In this document: piece by piece, positions 1 through 11,689 of the stretch
How the letters are laid out: each line of letters begins with the position of its first letter
Position numbering within the stretch: position 1 is the stretch's first letter
Program-made: the position numbers and the translations under genes
Origin: Saccharum officinarum
Lineage: Eukaryota; Streptophyta; Magnoliopsida; Poales; Poaceae
Reading direction: 5' to 3'
Length of the DNA stretch: 64,000 bases
Assembly (NCBI GenBank): GCA_020631735.1
Contig: CM036231.1
Span: 7,715,831 to 7,779,830, forward strand
Notes under the pieces: generated by a model
What the model saw: only the letters and a program-made list of their open reading frames with translations
Told to the model about the DNA's origin: nothing
Database searches by the model: none

Positions 1-170
1 GTATTGATTTCATCACGTTTTCATACAAAGACTATTTAGTTGATAGCCAAAATTTTGTTTTTGTGATCTGAAGTACACATTGCTTTTGTCCATTGCTGGA
101 GCTATTGGTATGCCCAAATATTGTGACTGGGTAATAGGCGCTATAATGTTTTTATGAACAAAAGCATTTC

Positions 171-1820
171 TTAACCACGAAAAGGTGTTTTCCTTATTGC
201 GTCCAACTTCGAAGCCATCTCTTGTGCCAAACTTATTCTCCCTCCTTCAACAAGAGCTTCCTTCAAATTACTGAAAAGCTGACCAGGTGGCCGAATTCCT
301 TTGTCCAGCATCTCCTGGAAATATACACAAGCTTCTTCGAGCCTGTTCTCAAAGCATAACCCATTGATCAATGCCGAAAACATGTGCATACATGGGAGGA
401 CACCTCTCTCCCCCATTTGCTTCCACACCTTCAATGCCATATCAACTCTTCCGTTACTACAGAACATGCCAACCATCATTGTATATGTATTGAGCTGAGG
501 CTCACAGCCGTCCATTCCCATTCTCTGGAATATATTATAAGCCTCCTCAAATTTCTGTGATTTTATCAGATAATGAAGAATTACATCATAAGTACGGGAA
601 TTTGGGCCAATTTTACAGTTCCTCATCTCGTCAACCATCTTGAAAGCATGCTGAAACTTTGAGGCTCTGCAGTAAGCTCCAACTACCGCATTGCATGTAG
701 GCACCTCCATGGGGAACCCGCTTTTCTTATAATGCTCAAAGTACTTCAAAGCTTCATCAAGCCTCTCCTCTGCACCAAGGCCATTGATAAGCATGCAGTA
801 CACATGAGGACTTGGCATGCAACCACTTGCTTCCATCTCGTAGAACACCTTGATGGCCTCATCACATTTGCCAGACTTGCAGAAGGCGCTAATCAGCATC
901 CCATAGGCAACGACATCAGGCCTAATGCCAGCATCAATCATTTCTTGGTACATTGTTTTCACCATCAACAGATCTTTCTCATGGCCCCAACCTTCCATGA
1001 GGACAGTGTAGGTTTTCAAATCAGGTACAAACTTACCCTCCCTCTTCATCTCCTTATAGATGGCTTGTGCCTTCTTCACTTGCTTGGATTTGCTTAGCGT
1101 GTCAATCAGCCAGTTGTAATCCGACAACTCAGTTTTAAGCCCAAAAATGCTCATCTTCTCGAATGTCTCAACAGCCTCTTTGACCTTTCTAGCCCGAGCA
1201 TACCTTCGGACGATGAGCTTGAATGTGTCCTTAGACAGCAAGCCCCGGCACCGCATGGTCTCCACCAAGCTCCACACCAGCCTGAACTGCTTGATCTTGC
1301 CGAGCGCCTCAATCAGGTTGTGGAAGCCCTCAGCCGTGTAACTGAAGCCCTCCTGCCTCTCTGCCCAGCGGAAGAAGGCAAGTGCTAGCATCCCAGCATT
1401 GCTCAAGTTCTTGAGCACTTCAGCTACCAGCTCTGGAGACATGGCCACCCCAAGCGCATCAAGCGTCGACGCAATCCTTGGTTCTGGTTGTGTGGACACA
1501 ATACGACACACCATCTTAGCAGCCTCTGACATGCCCACAGGTGGCCCAAAGGCATCGCCCGGCGCGACTGTGAACTGCAGTGGCTCTGCACTGGCATGCT
1601 CATCCGTGGACTGCCGAGCCACAGTACAAAACCCTGAAGTGTGCGTTCGACCGAGCACCTGGCAGGTATGGCCAAACAGTGTGTGGCATGGCAGTTTTGG
1701 TGAAGCAGGAGGTGGAGGCATTTCGTCGAACAGTCCTTGTGCATCCGTGGCGAGCGCACAGGGGCCACTCCTCACGGAGCTACCGAGCAGGGTGGAGGCT
1801 GGGCGGGCGAGGCGATGCAT
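171..1820 (-). CDS. P-class pentatricopeptide repeat protein, probably mitochondrial
   Basis: The single-exon frame encodes 549 residues from the ATG at 1820. The open frame continues 24 codons upstream but has no earlier ATG. The N-terminus is rich in Arg, Ser and Ala and poor in acidic residues, as in a mitochondrial targeting peptide. About eleven 35-residue PPR motifs follow from about residue 163 to 536, recognisable by cores such as YGMLISAFCKSGKCDEA, YTMMVGMFCSNGRVDMA and FSALINGLCFENRLEEA. There is no E, DYW or SMR domain, so this is the P class. It closely resembles Arabidopsis At1g71060-type proteins from memory. PPR proteins bind organellar RNA and act in its processing, stability or translation. 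The specific target is unknown. The gene ends with TAA at 171-173 and has no disruption. Confidence 0.9.
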   Translation of the reverse strand: MHRLARPASTLLGSSVRSGPCALATDAQGLFDEMPPPPASPKLPCHTLFGHTCQVLGRTHTSGFCTVARQSTDEHASAEPLQFTVAPGDAFGPPVGMSEAAKMVCRIVSTQPEPRIASTLDALGVAMSPELVAEVLKNLSNAGMLALAFFRWAERQEGFSYTAEGFHNLIEALGKIKQFRLVWSLVETMRCRGLLSKDTFKLIVRRYARARKVKEAVETFEKMSIFGLKTELSDYNWLIDTLSKSKQVKKAQAIYKEMKREGKFVPDLKTYTVLMEGWGHEKDLLMVKTMYQEMIDAGIRPDVVAYGMLISAFCKSGKCDEAIKVFYEMEASGCMPSPHVYCMLINGLGAEERLDEALKYFEHYKKSGFPMEVPTCNAVVGAYCRASKFQHAFKMVDEMRNCKIGPNSRTYDVILHYLIKSQKFEEAYNIFQRMGMDGCEPQLNTYTMMVGMFCSNGRVDMALKVWKQMGERGVLPCMHMFSALINGLCFENRLEEACVYFQEMLDKGIRPPGQLFSNLKEALVEGGRISLAQEMASKLDAIRKTPFRG

Positions 1821-3530
1821 CAAATTGTGGTTCTGAGAGGAGGGTTTGAGGGACAAATGATTCTGCAGTGACGGTGAGCGGTGGGAGGGCAATCAGAACG
1901 GGAGGGTGTGGCAGCGCCGGCACTAGTGCTAGATGCCTAGATGCGAAAGTTCTTTGTCCTTCTACTATCCAAATAACTGCACAAAGAAAATGAGTAACAT
2001 TTCAGTTCACTAATTATATGCACAAAGTGCAGAGTAACATGTCGGTTACCAAAGTGTGCAACTCTAAATTAGTGTAAACTTGTGGTTCAAACAGTAGTCT
2101 GCAAGACTGCAAATGATTAATTTCATAGTATTCTTGTGGTCTTATTTTACAAACTGTGACCAGTACCTAGTGAACTGCTTCCAAGCCCTCATGTGCCATA
2201 TATGGCTGCCGGTGCTAGGGATTTTCCTGTGATTCGGCCAACCACATGTAACACCTTAGCACGTGGAAGTATTAAATAGAGCATTATCTATCCAAAAAAT
2301 CATCAGTAGGATCCTATATTTTTAGAATATTGCTTATTTCACCCATACATAGTTATTTTCATCTAAAACATTTCAAACAGGTAGCAAGACTAACCAATTT
2401 TCTTCACTTCAATGTGTATTGTGTACCCATAGCTTAGTTGCTATCATGGAGCTCCACTTTTGGGAAACAGAACCTAGTTTGAACCTGAAAACTCATCAGA
2501 AGAAGCAAGGTGATCAGGGAAGTGAACTGAAAGGAGTTAGAAATACATTTCCACCAAGTGTGTCATTGTAGCTACACACAAATTGCCATTCAGATTGTAG
2601 TTCACAAAGAAGACGATAAGAGGCCACAAATATGTTTGATAGCTGAAAGTGAAGATTTCCATTTTCTATTGTTCACAAATCAGCATCTAAGCTGAACCAT
2701 TTGTGCCTAGGATGGCTAGCGGCCATTCAGCTACCATAATTCTTTCTACAAAAATCATGCAAAGTACTTCTGATGCTGTGGAGAAAACACATATAAATAT
2801 ATCTTGTACCAACAAAGATCAAAGATAGGAAAAAAGATAAACATCTTAAGAGGAGAAAGAAATATATCCCCTCTTAGTTTGAAAATAAGCATGATTTGAC
2901 AAGGTTGATCAGAGTGTCCACTTAAGAATGTTTATATCCCCCTCTTAGTTAGGCGTGCACAACCTCTGTTAGGCTCTTGGGCATGTCTGATTATACAAAA
3001 ACACATGTGAGATGGAAACTTTTCTAATCAATTCACCCACTAAAAATAGATACCATTCATCCACTAATTATGTGCAGGAAACAAACATTCTATCCATTGC
3101 ATGGAAAGCCTGCAACTTACAGTAGGACAAAGGGTATCAAGCAATTCAGTCCCAAAAAATTCAACATTTACAACCTCATCAAATGCTTAGCTGTTAGATA
3201 GAATACTGGTTGGTTACTTACAATCTAGAAGACCCCTTTTGTTAATGACTACCTTATGGACCGGAAGACGTAAGCAGAAGCACTGAGATGGATGAAGCTA
3301 AGACTTGGATGAAGGTTCAGTTCGTATTTTATGAAACTTTCTTTGATATAAGCAGGTATCTGAAGTTGGCACAGAATCTAGTAGATATGTTTGATTTATT
3401 CCTTGAATGATGGTCTGTATCATCTCTTTCGTACCAATGATCTCACGCCAATGGAGCAGGTTTCCAATGAATTATTTTCTATATTACCTCTTTTGTGACT
3501 GGATTGATGAAAAAGGATAATGAACCTATA

Positions 3531-3606
3531 AATGCAGTAGCTAAGGCCAACCTTTAAAATGCAGTAGCTACGGCAAACCTTTAAATGCAGTAACCAAGGC
3601 AAAGCA
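3531..3606. repeat. Tandem repeat, three units of 26-27 bp
   Basis: The motif beginning AATGCAGTAGCTAAGGC recurs at 3531, 3558 and 3584 with a few substitutions. Confidence 0.8.
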
Positions 3607-3732
3607 TCTTGCACGTGCAGTCAGTAGCTAAGAATTAAGGTGAAACTACAACTGGCGATATTGCAACTAATATTTTGCCAATGGACTTGAAATAGACAAT
3701 AAGGACAGTTTAACACAACTGCTGATTTGTGG

Positions 3733-4043
3733 TATAGTTCATTTAAGTTATTTACATCTGAAACAGCTCCAGAAACTGAGCCCAATGCTCAATCCTCTGT
3801 TTGTCCCAGACCATGGTTAAAGAGAAGGAATAAAGCATCAGTGTACAGTCTCGCTGTAAATCCCTTTTCTGAATATTTTTTCCTCAACTGATTTAATTCA
3901 ATTGAATCACTTATACTTAGATCTTAAATCATATATACAGAGTCTACTTATTTTTATGCTATAGTTCATTTGACTTATTTGCATCTGAAACAGCTCCAGA
4001 AACTGAGCTCAATGCTCAATCCTGGTCGGTAGCCCCAGACCGT
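3733..4043. repeat. Direct duplication, about 80 bp, 227 bp apart
   Basis: The block starting TATAGTTCATTT and running through AACAGCTCCAGAAACTGAG occurs at about 3733-3815 and again at about 3960-4043. An inverted copy of the spacer piece AGAGTCTACTTATTTT lies near 4125. Confidence 0.7.
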
Positions 4044-4460
4044 TAGGATTTAGGAGTTTCTTTTATCCACTAGTTCAAAGGATTCAGAGGAATATAGACA
4101 CAGGATAATATACTAATTGTTAACTCTAAAATAAGTAGACTCTGGAACTGAATATAGACATGAGTATAAAGACGCAAAGCTAAAAGCAGGGAAAAAGAGG
4201 TGATGGTGGCGGCGGCTTAAGATAGGGCATCTCCAAAATTACAGGAATCACTCAGTCACTCCACCAGATTGACCATCAATTGAAAAAAAGGCATGCATTC
4301 CAATATATTGTAAAGCTGAAAAAGCAGTACAAATAAAAAAACAGCAGGCAGATCTGAGGATTTCGTCGTGCAAATAACTGAATGTGTACTGAGCGGATGG
4401 TCTTCAATATTGGTGACGCAAGAGCTAGGCGTCCAGTTAACCGATAAGCTAAACAGACAC

Positions 4461-4950
4461 ATAAACAAACAACAACATAGCCTTTTGTCCCAAGCAAGTT
4501 GGGGTAGGCTAGAGATGAAACCCAAAAGCGACGAGAAACAGGGAGACACATAAAGGGACATAAAGGGCACAAGACAAAAAGAGGTCACGGTTCAGGCACG
4601 TTGATTGCCAATCTCCAAGCGCTCCTGTCCATAGCTAAATCCTTGGAGATATTCCACTCCTTAAGATCTCTCTTCACGGACTCGTCCTAAGTTAGTTTAG
4701 GTCGACCTCTACCGCTCTTTACATTATTGGCCCGCTTTAGAACTCCACAACACACCGGCGCCTCAGGAGGCCTCCATTGGACATGTCCAAACCATCTCAA
4801 CCGATGTTGAATCAATTTCTCCTCAATTGGTGCCACCCCAACCCTATCCCGAATATCGTCGTTCTGGACTCTATCCCTCCTTGTGTGCCCACAACACCAA
4901 CGCAACATACGCATCTCTGTTACACTCAATTGCTAGACATGTCGTCTTTT
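4461..4950 (-). mobile_element. 3' end of an RTE-type LINE (non-LTR retrotransposon), decayed
   Basis: The minus strand encodes the typical C-terminus of plant RTE reverse transcriptase, including IRDRVGVAPIEEKL, HRLRWFGHVQ and RGRPKLT. The frame continues past an in-frame TAG at 4687-4689, where Trp is usual, to a natural stop at 4585. The 3' UTR carries the hallmark CCCCAACTTGCTTGGGAC and ends in a GTT-rich tail at about 4461-4480. The element is strongly 5'-truncated, as is usual for LINE insertions. Confidence 0.85.
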
Positions 4951-6060
4951 TGTAGGCATCAAAATAGTTAACTGATCGCTGTGCAATTTTTCCAGTTCCA
5001 TCGAACTGGTAAGCTAAATCAATTGAATCCAAACAGATAACTGATCATGAGGGCCTTGGCGTTCACCTTTCACTGCAGCCGCTTGGTGTCTGGACCTGAT
5101 GGAGGGGGCCTTGGTGTTCACCTTTCACTGTGGCCGCTAGTACATGGTTGTCAGTGCCGCAGCCGGTGAGGCTTTGTTCTGGCCTGATCCAGGCGTCTTC
5201 CTGCTGGTGGATAAGGAATCCGGCTGAGGAGGTGTGGCTCCAGTGGTAGACCTAGGATTTGAACCCAGGGTACGCTTAGCAAGAAATATAAAATGCAATA
5301 CATATACATAATTCGGTAGATTGTTGGGTATACAACTACAAGATTATTTAAATCATTGATACACAAGTAGAAAAATAACAAAAAAAAAAGATAATATGTT
5401 TAAACTGCAATATATATTGTTGTTCATGCCTGAACTTCCTGACAACAAACATACAAGCAGAAAATGGCACATCAGACCCACTTAACTGCAATGTTAAGTC
5501 ACAAATTAGGCTTTGATTTCATCCTAAGCTATGCAATGAGCAAACCACTGGCCATTAAAATATAGAATCACACACCAAATTCACAAATGCACAATCCCTA
5601 AGCACAACTTCACAATCCCTAATCCTAAAGGGAAGCAGACTCTTACTGACTCTCCACGGGGGCAGGGGCAGAGGCTAGCGGCCAGCCGGACAGGGGGCGC
5701 TTCTGTGGATGCACTGGATGCTCGTCGGAGTCGTGGGGCGCCGTGCGGGGGCAGCTCAGTTGCTGCCGGCCAGCTGGAGCTGAGGGCGGTTGCAAGGCAT
5801 TGGGGAGACGGAGACCGGGGTTAGCAGGGCCTGGGCGGGTCCGTAGCTGTCGGCGGCCCGTCGGCTTCGCGTGGCGGTGGCGGCGGCGCAGCGGCGCGCC
5901 TCGCTCGGGAGTCGGCGCTGATGCTGTTGGGCCTTCGGGGGGAGACGAGGAACGGGCACAACATCGACGCTTTTGAACAGCTGTTTGGGCTGTGTTTTCA
6001 AATACCTGGCACATTGATCAACCGGTGATCTCTAATTATCGCGTAGCCACCACAGTTTGT
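4951..6060. other. Intergenic; GC-rich block at 5640-5990, no gene recognised
   Basis: A short imperfect duplication (GGCCTTGGTGTTCACCTTTCACTG-like) lies at about 5050-5140. A pol III B-box-like string (GGGTTCAAATCC on the minus strand, about 5254-5265) suggests a SINE or other repeat, but no matching A box was found. The GC-rich block at 5640-5990 is open on both strands with low-complexity Arg/Pro/Ala translations and no family resemblance. It could be a decayed first exon or repeat cargo. Confidence 0.4.
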
Positions 6061-6061
6061 C

Positions 6062-6275
6062 TAAGGCCCCGTTTAGTTACACGAGGTTAAAATTTAACTC
6101 CCATCACATTAATGTTCCCTCAAATGCATTGAGTATTAAATGTAGACTAATTGCATGCATGTCGGCACAGATTATGAGTAATTTACGAGACGAATCTATT
6201 AAGCCTAATTAGTCCAACATTGAATTTTTTTTATCAAATAAGATGAAAGTACTATAGTGTTTAAGTCATCTCATT
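6062..6275 (+). repeat. Tourist-like MITE fragment
   Basis: It begins GGCCCCGTTTAGTTACACGAG and contains the CGAATCTATTAAGCCTAATTAGTCC core seen in grass Tourist-type MITEs. I could not find a matching right terminus. Confidence 0.4.
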
Positions 6276-6787
6276 TTTTAAGTTTATTTTAGGACTTAAG
6301 TACACTATTCTTTCAATAATAGAAAATGCTAGCGCACGGACGTCCGATGCGAATGTTTTTCATCGGACATCCACCTGCATACCTGACAAGCCTGCCCCGA
6401 CGCCTGACCCGCCCCCCTCCGCGCGCCCCGCCCCCCATCCGTTTTCCTAGTCCCCGCAGGTGCATCCCGCCCCGTAGGTAGGCCTGGATATCGAGCCGAC
6501 TCGGCTTGTTACAGCTCGGCTTGTTATAGCTCGACTCGTTAAAATTTTGGCTTGGCTCAAACGAGCCAACAGACTAGCTCGGCTCGGCTCACTAGAAAGC
6601 TCGAGCTAGCTCATTTGACTCGCGAGTCAAATCATAAAAACACAATACAGAGAGAGATTATAAATTTATAATAGCAAGTGAGCAACAAACACATCAAATG
6701 CATACTTAAAATGAACTAAACAAAGTACTTATAAATTTATCAAATCAATAGCTAAAGAAGAGTCTTAGAGAGGCTGAATCAATAAGT

Positions 6788-8206
6788 TTGACTACTGATC
6801 TGTGGACATCCAATCAGAATGTTCAGTACATATGTTTGGTGGCACGTTACATAGATAGTGATTGGGTTTTGCAATGCCGTGTTCTTAACTTTATTAAGTT
6901 AGATCCTCCCCACACTGGTTTGGCGATAGCTCATGCTGTTTTTGAGTGCTTGGTGGAATGGAAAATAGAAGATAAGGTTATGTCACTCACGCTTGATAAT
7001 GCTTTAAATAATGATACTACTACTACAAATTTGTCAGCCAAGCTACTTGCTAGAAAGAATGGCCAGTTTGATCCTAAATATTTTCATATTCGTTGTGCTG
7101 CTCACATAGTGAATTTGGTTGTTAGTGATGGTATAGACCAAATAGAAGGTCTCATAAGTGACCTAAGGAATACTATGAAATATTTCGAGAGGTCTCCAAG
7201 TCGCCTGTACAAATTTGTAGAGGTTTGCAATGAGTATGCTATTAAAGTTGAGAAATGTTTGTCTCTTGATGTTAAAACAAGGTGAAACTCAACATATAAA
7301 ATGCTAGACATTTGCATTGAGTATAGGGCTGCATTTGGTTATTATGCTCAAGTAGACCAGAACTATACATGGAAACTTACAGAATCTGAATGGAACATAT
7401 ATGCGAGGATTAGATCAATTCTAGGAGAGATGGCTGGAGCAACCACTGCATTTTCAGGATCAGTTTACCCTACTGCTAATGTCTTCTACCCTTACATTTT
7501 GAAAGTCAAGCTTGCATTGTTAAAGGCAAAAAATTCTAAGGACACATATTTGAAGAAAATGAGTGCCGCAATGTTAGACAAATTTGATAAATATTAGGAA
7601 GTGAAGAACAATGTCATGGTTATTGCTACGATCCTCGACCCTAGGTTCAAAATGAGATACATTCAGTTCTGTTTTAGTGAGCTTTATGACTCCTCAAAGT
7701 GTGAAGAAGAGGTTGCTGATATAAACAAAGAGTTAGAAGAGTTGTATAAGAAGCATGAGTTGGAGCAATGCCGAAAAATAGGTGGCAGTGGTAGCTCAAC
7801 CACTCAATCATCCTCATCATCAAAGGAAACAACCAGCTCAGTGGCTTGTCTTGTTTCAAGTGAATTTCAGTCCTTTTTAGAGTCGAGTGCTTCAGAAAGT
7901 TCAAAATCTGAGTTACTTATCTACCTAGATGAAGCAAACCATCCTTTACATGATAATAATTTCAACTTACTCCACTATTGGAAGGTGAATGCTGTTAGAT
8001 TTCTTATTATGTCTAGTATGGCAAGGAGATTCTTAGCTGTCCTAGCTAGCAGTGTATCTTCTGAGTCTACTTTCAATTGTGGAGGTAGAATTCTTGATGA
8101 CTATAAGAGTTCTTTGAAGCCAGCGCCAGTTCAAGCGCCAGTTTATGCATCTAGTTGGATACGAGGTTCTAAAAGCCCTCTTGTTCTTCTGGTATGTGAT
8201 GCTTAG
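6788..8206 (+). pseudogene. hAT transposase, 5'-truncated, two in-frame stops
   Basis: One reading frame spans 6788-8206 and is cut only by TGA (7283-7285) and TAG (7595-7597). Both fall where hAT transposases normally have Trp, consistent with G-to-A changes of TGG. Recognisable parts in order are the catalytic-domain start (LTTDLWTSNQNVQYICLVARY), the FHIRCAAHIVNLVV motif, ATILDPRFKMRYIQF, and the C-terminal dimerisation domain (FNLLHYWKVNA...ARRFLAVLASSVSSESTFNCGGRIL). The 5' part is absent. A likely small acidic 3' exon follows a splice acceptor near 8548 (GEDGDDGDIHS). The copy cannot make an active transposase. Confidence 0.88.
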
Positions 8207-8220
8207 TCTATTTTTCAATT

Positions 8221-8485
8221 CAGAGGCGGAACCAGGGGGCTAGCAGGGGCCGTGGGCCCCCCAAGCACAGTAGACTCATTTAAATACCTATATAAATATT
8301 TGTATTTATAGCACAAAAAATATTAATTTCACCCATTTTTTATTAAAATATGATGATTTTGGTTAGAAATAGTGTAGATTTTTTTGAAAATATGTTGAAA
8401 TATATAATTATGTATATTTTATCACACTAAAAAAACGATTACATTTGTTCGGCCCCCCTTAATCAAAATCACTGGTTTCACCTCA
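8221..8485. mobile_element. Probable hAT-type MITE inside the hAT transposon
   Basis: The left end CAGAGGCGGAACCAGG and the right end CTGGTTTCACCTC are an imperfect inverted repeat of the CAGTGGCGGAGCCAGG type common in grasses. It sits between the main transposase exon and its putative last exon. The target duplication is unclear. Confidence 0.5.
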
Positions 8486-9313
8486 AATTTCCCCAAAGTT
8501 TGTGTATGTAAATATGTAATGCTTAATTCTTTTACTATTCTTTTACAGGGAGAAGATGGTGATGACGGTGACATTCATAGTGTGGAGTTTCCCAGCAGCG
8601 TGGTGGAAAGCAACCAGTAAGTCTATTGTAGAGTGTTCAGCAGTGTGGTAGAAATCATATTTTTATTCTCACTTGATGTGTTGTTCACATACAGGTAACA
8701 AGCTACAAGGGAGAAGAGAATTAGGGACCTGTTGGCTGCGCCCCATCCCCAGGGCTGCTTCTGACTTGCTTTCGGTGTCAATTGGCATGCTGCTGCTGTG
8801 CTGTAACAGCATTACAACAAACCTATGTATATATTTGCTATAGACCTGATCACACTAGATATTGCTCGTTTAGTTTGCTTCGTTCTTGAATTCTATATGG
8901 ATGAATGAAATCCTTCGATGGATGATGCTGTAAACTGTATGAGTATGACTATCTTGGACTCATGGTTATGGTCATGGTGGGCTGGCTAGACAAAAACTCT
9001 AGTTCGATTTGTCGAATTGTGGATCAATCAATGGATGGATTATATTCTTCATTGTTAAATTTATAAGTACTTTGTTTAGTTCATTTTAAGTATGCATGTG
9101 ATGTGTTTGTTGCTCACTTGCTATTATAAATTTATAATCTCTCTCTGTATTGTGTTTTTATGATTTGGCTCATGAGCCAAATGAGCTAGCTCGAGCTTTC
9201 TAGCGAGTCGAGCCGAGCTAGTCTGCTGGCTCGTTTGTATAACGAGCCGAGCTGAGCCAAAATGTTAATGATCCGAGCTGTAACGAGCCAAGCTGGCTCG
9301 ATATCTAGACCTA

Positions 9314-10320
9314 GCTACGGCAAAGGATGAGGAGCGCGGAAGAGGTAAGGGTGAAAAGAAGGAAGCGAAGGGATACATTTTTTTAATTTGCATGCAGGCA
9401 GGAGCAAGTGGTGGGGGTGAAAAAGCCGTCCGACATTTGTACGGTCCACGACACGTAGCATTTCCGTTCACTAATAGTCGACATATTCATGAATAATTGA
9501 TTTAATGATTTTTTTCCGAAGACTCAACAAGAGAATTGCTGAGTAAATTTATTAGAGAGCAAACAAAGAAAAATCAAACAAAGGACAACAAGACGACAGA
9601 CAGCTAAGAGGAAGGGCACACTATCATTTCATGACTAGTAGGAACCTGCGCAACTGCGCGGGCTAGCAAGCATTACAATGTGCAATGTTTTTATTATAAA
9701 ATACAACTATGTTTGTTTAAGTCGGAAAATAAAACATCTTGAGTTGTTGCTTGTGGTTTGCCAATTTGTGATATATATAGGCATGTAGAAGAATCCAGCA
9801 TCTCAAACTGAAGCTGTACGGGGTAGGAAGCTTGGTATGAAAATCCATATTCATGCTACATGGATCAGGCTAGGGAACTTGTTATGAAAATCCATAGTCA
9901 TGCTACATGGGTCAGGGTCTTTTCCTCGGAATTTTTGGAGTTGAGTGTTCAACTGTTGGATGCACAGTTTCAGATTATAATGCACATACACCAATTTGTG
10001 CAGCCTATCATAGCCTGAACCATTTCTTCTTCTTGCATGGAGCAAAGCAAATGCGCTCCATCTTCTTTGACAGACACCTGATGATATGCATTGTGGGGCA
10101 ATATGTAATTCAGGACACTGCCCTGCATAAGAACATCACCAGTCAGCTGCAAATAATTTTAAAAAGTTAATCTGTAGCATCTTACAGAGGACGATCACCA
10201 TTTGACAATTTATTTGAGAGATCTTAGTCGCAGACTGACAGTAGTAACAGCAGATGAATACCTGCGATGTTTGTGACATCTAGTGCTGATCACCGAGGTT
10301 TTTTTTTTGTGACTTAAAGC
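9314..10320. other. Intergenic, no gene recognised
   Basis: Short open frames lack any family resemblance. A pair of near-identical 30-bp blocks (TATGAAAATCCATA...CATGCTACATGG) sits at about 9837-9863 and 9884-9910. Confidence 0.5.
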
Positions 10321-10321
10321 G

Positions 10322-10395
10322 TTCCATTGCCGGGATTTGAACCCGGGTCGCCTGGGTGAAAGCCAGGTATCCTAACCGGACTAGACGACAATGGA
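10322..10395 (-). tRNA. tRNA-Glu (anticodon UUC), nuclear type
   Basis: The minus strand folds as a cloverleaf of 74 nt. The acceptor stem is TCCATTG paired with CAATGGA plus discriminator A. The anticodon stem-loop is CCTGG-CTTTCAC-CCAGG with TTC in the centre (complement of 10358-10360). The T arm is CCGGG-TTCAAAT-CCCGG, which includes an intact pol III B box (GGTTCAAATCC). The sequence matches plant cytosolic tRNA-Glu and not plastid trnE. A T run on the minus strand is not obvious immediately downstream, so the terminator is uncertain. Confidence 0.88.
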
Positions 10396-11587
10396 TTCAT
10401 CTGATCACCGAGGTTCTGCATCTCCAAATAACCCTCTCAGAGCTAGGCAGCGGGCAGCATGTAACTATTGAATGTTAACACATTCATTAATTTTCCTTAT
10501 AAGTAGTGTTAAAAGTTCATCCTGACATAAAAAAAAGAGCATCAGCAAAGATAGAAAAACAGACCAGCAGCCAAGCAGCGAGGGAAAAGAGCACGTCATT
10601 GTTGTTTAAAAAATGTTTTCACTCTAATATTACATCATGTGCAAATAGCATCATCAGTAGCAATGAAGCATCAGAAATGAAGATCAGTAATAACCCATAA
10701 TATTGCTTTGAAAACTCCATTTGTAAAGGTGAAGCATAGGTGTGGAAATCATGTATACTGGATTAATCACATGTAGGATCTAAATTTTGCATCAGCCAAA
10801 TCACTGACCGCACCAAACGTTGATACTAATATTTTTCAGAGATCTTGGAACTGCACAATGGTCTTGAATAAGTCGAGTACATGTTACATAATTGGATATT
10901 ATTTGTTATAACTGAACCTTTGGCACCTTTTTTTCATGATTGCACAAAGTTAGATTCAGTAGCTGAATCTCAGTTCAGCCGTTCAAACGAAAGGTCTATC
11001 GGTACTGCAGATAGCATGGAACTGAATTAACTTGCAAAACATGGCATCCTAGCCCTGAGCAACAATTGTGCATCGGTATTTCGCGGTATACCGTGGAGAG
11101 GGCCTACACAATTCATGCCATCTTTTAATGTGTTGGACGTTGACTTTTTGTTGTAACTTGTAGCAGTAATCTGTAAACTGAGAAGCCCTGCTCTTTGACT
11201 CTCTGCCACAACTTACCTCAGAACTCTGATATATGACATGGAAAAAATATATATTTTATAACATATGAAACCTAAAACACAGAATCATTTTTCTCTGCTT
11301 GTATAAATGGTCTCCCTGTAGTGAATTCTAAATTGTTTTCTTATTTTATATTACAAATTTAAACTCAAACAAATTGTTTTCACGACTGTGTAGGCAGCAT
11401 GCTATTTTCTCGTCTCTTTTTTTTTTTTTTTTCTGGTTTGGCATTCCATCGAGGGACCGAAAGGCAGAAGACAGCAAGGCGAAAGAGAACAGGGATTGAA
11501 GACCTTACCGTGTACGGGGAGGAGGAAGAACGCGTAGCAGTTGCGATCCCAACGCCGTCGGAGTGGAAGAAAGAGGGCAATTCCGGT
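10396..11587. other. Intergenic, no gene recognised
   Basis: This is mostly AT-rich. After a poly-T run at about 11418-11430 the composition becomes GC-rich. Nothing resembles a known protein. Confidence 0.5.
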
Positions 11588-11689
11588 GTACCGTGGCAAG
11601 CAGCTGTTACGGAGGTGAAGATGGCAGAAGAGGGCGTTGTACCGTGGCAAGCAGCCGTTACGGAGGTGGAGATGACAGAAGAGGGCGTA
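11588..11689 (+). repeat. 51-bp tandem duplication in a GC-rich open frame
   Basis: The unit starting GTACCGTGGCAAGCAGC occurs at 11588-11638 and 11639-11689. The period is a multiple of three and the surrounding plus frame (11399-11878) stays open, giving two copies of PWQAAVTEV..EEGV. I do not recognise the protein, and its first residues come from a poly-T run, so coding status is doubtful. Confidence 0.75.

Larger units (their letters stand above)
1893..4460. other. Intergenic stretch, no gene recognised
   Basis: This AT-rich stretch lies upstream of the PPR gene. I see no coding frame with family resemblance. It contains two small local duplications, listed separately. The first few hundred bases probably hold the PPR promoter, but I see no convincing TATA box. 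Confidence 0.6.
6479..9313 (+). mobile_element. hAT-superfamily DNA transposon with long terminal inverted repeats
   Basis: The left end (6479-6740, TAGGCCTGGATATCGAGCC...) and the right end (9054-9313) are inverted copies over about 260 bp with few mismatches. The outer part is packed with GAGCTCGGCTCG-like subterminal motifs, the usual transposase-binding layout of hAT elements. Inside is a broken transposase in plus orientation. The sequence goes from the left repeat straight into the middle of the transposase, so the 5' coding part with the BED zinc finger is missing. I could not see a clean 8-bp target duplication; the flanks are CCCGTAGG and GCTACGGC. Confidence 0.85.

Noticed and set aside
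5220..5381. SINE on the minus strand from a B-box-like GGGTTCAAATCC
   Set aside because: No A box at the proper distance and no poly-A/T tail or target duplication.
5643..6014. Minus-strand frame in the GC-rich block
   Set aside because: Several frames are open on both strands and no homology or promoter supports it.
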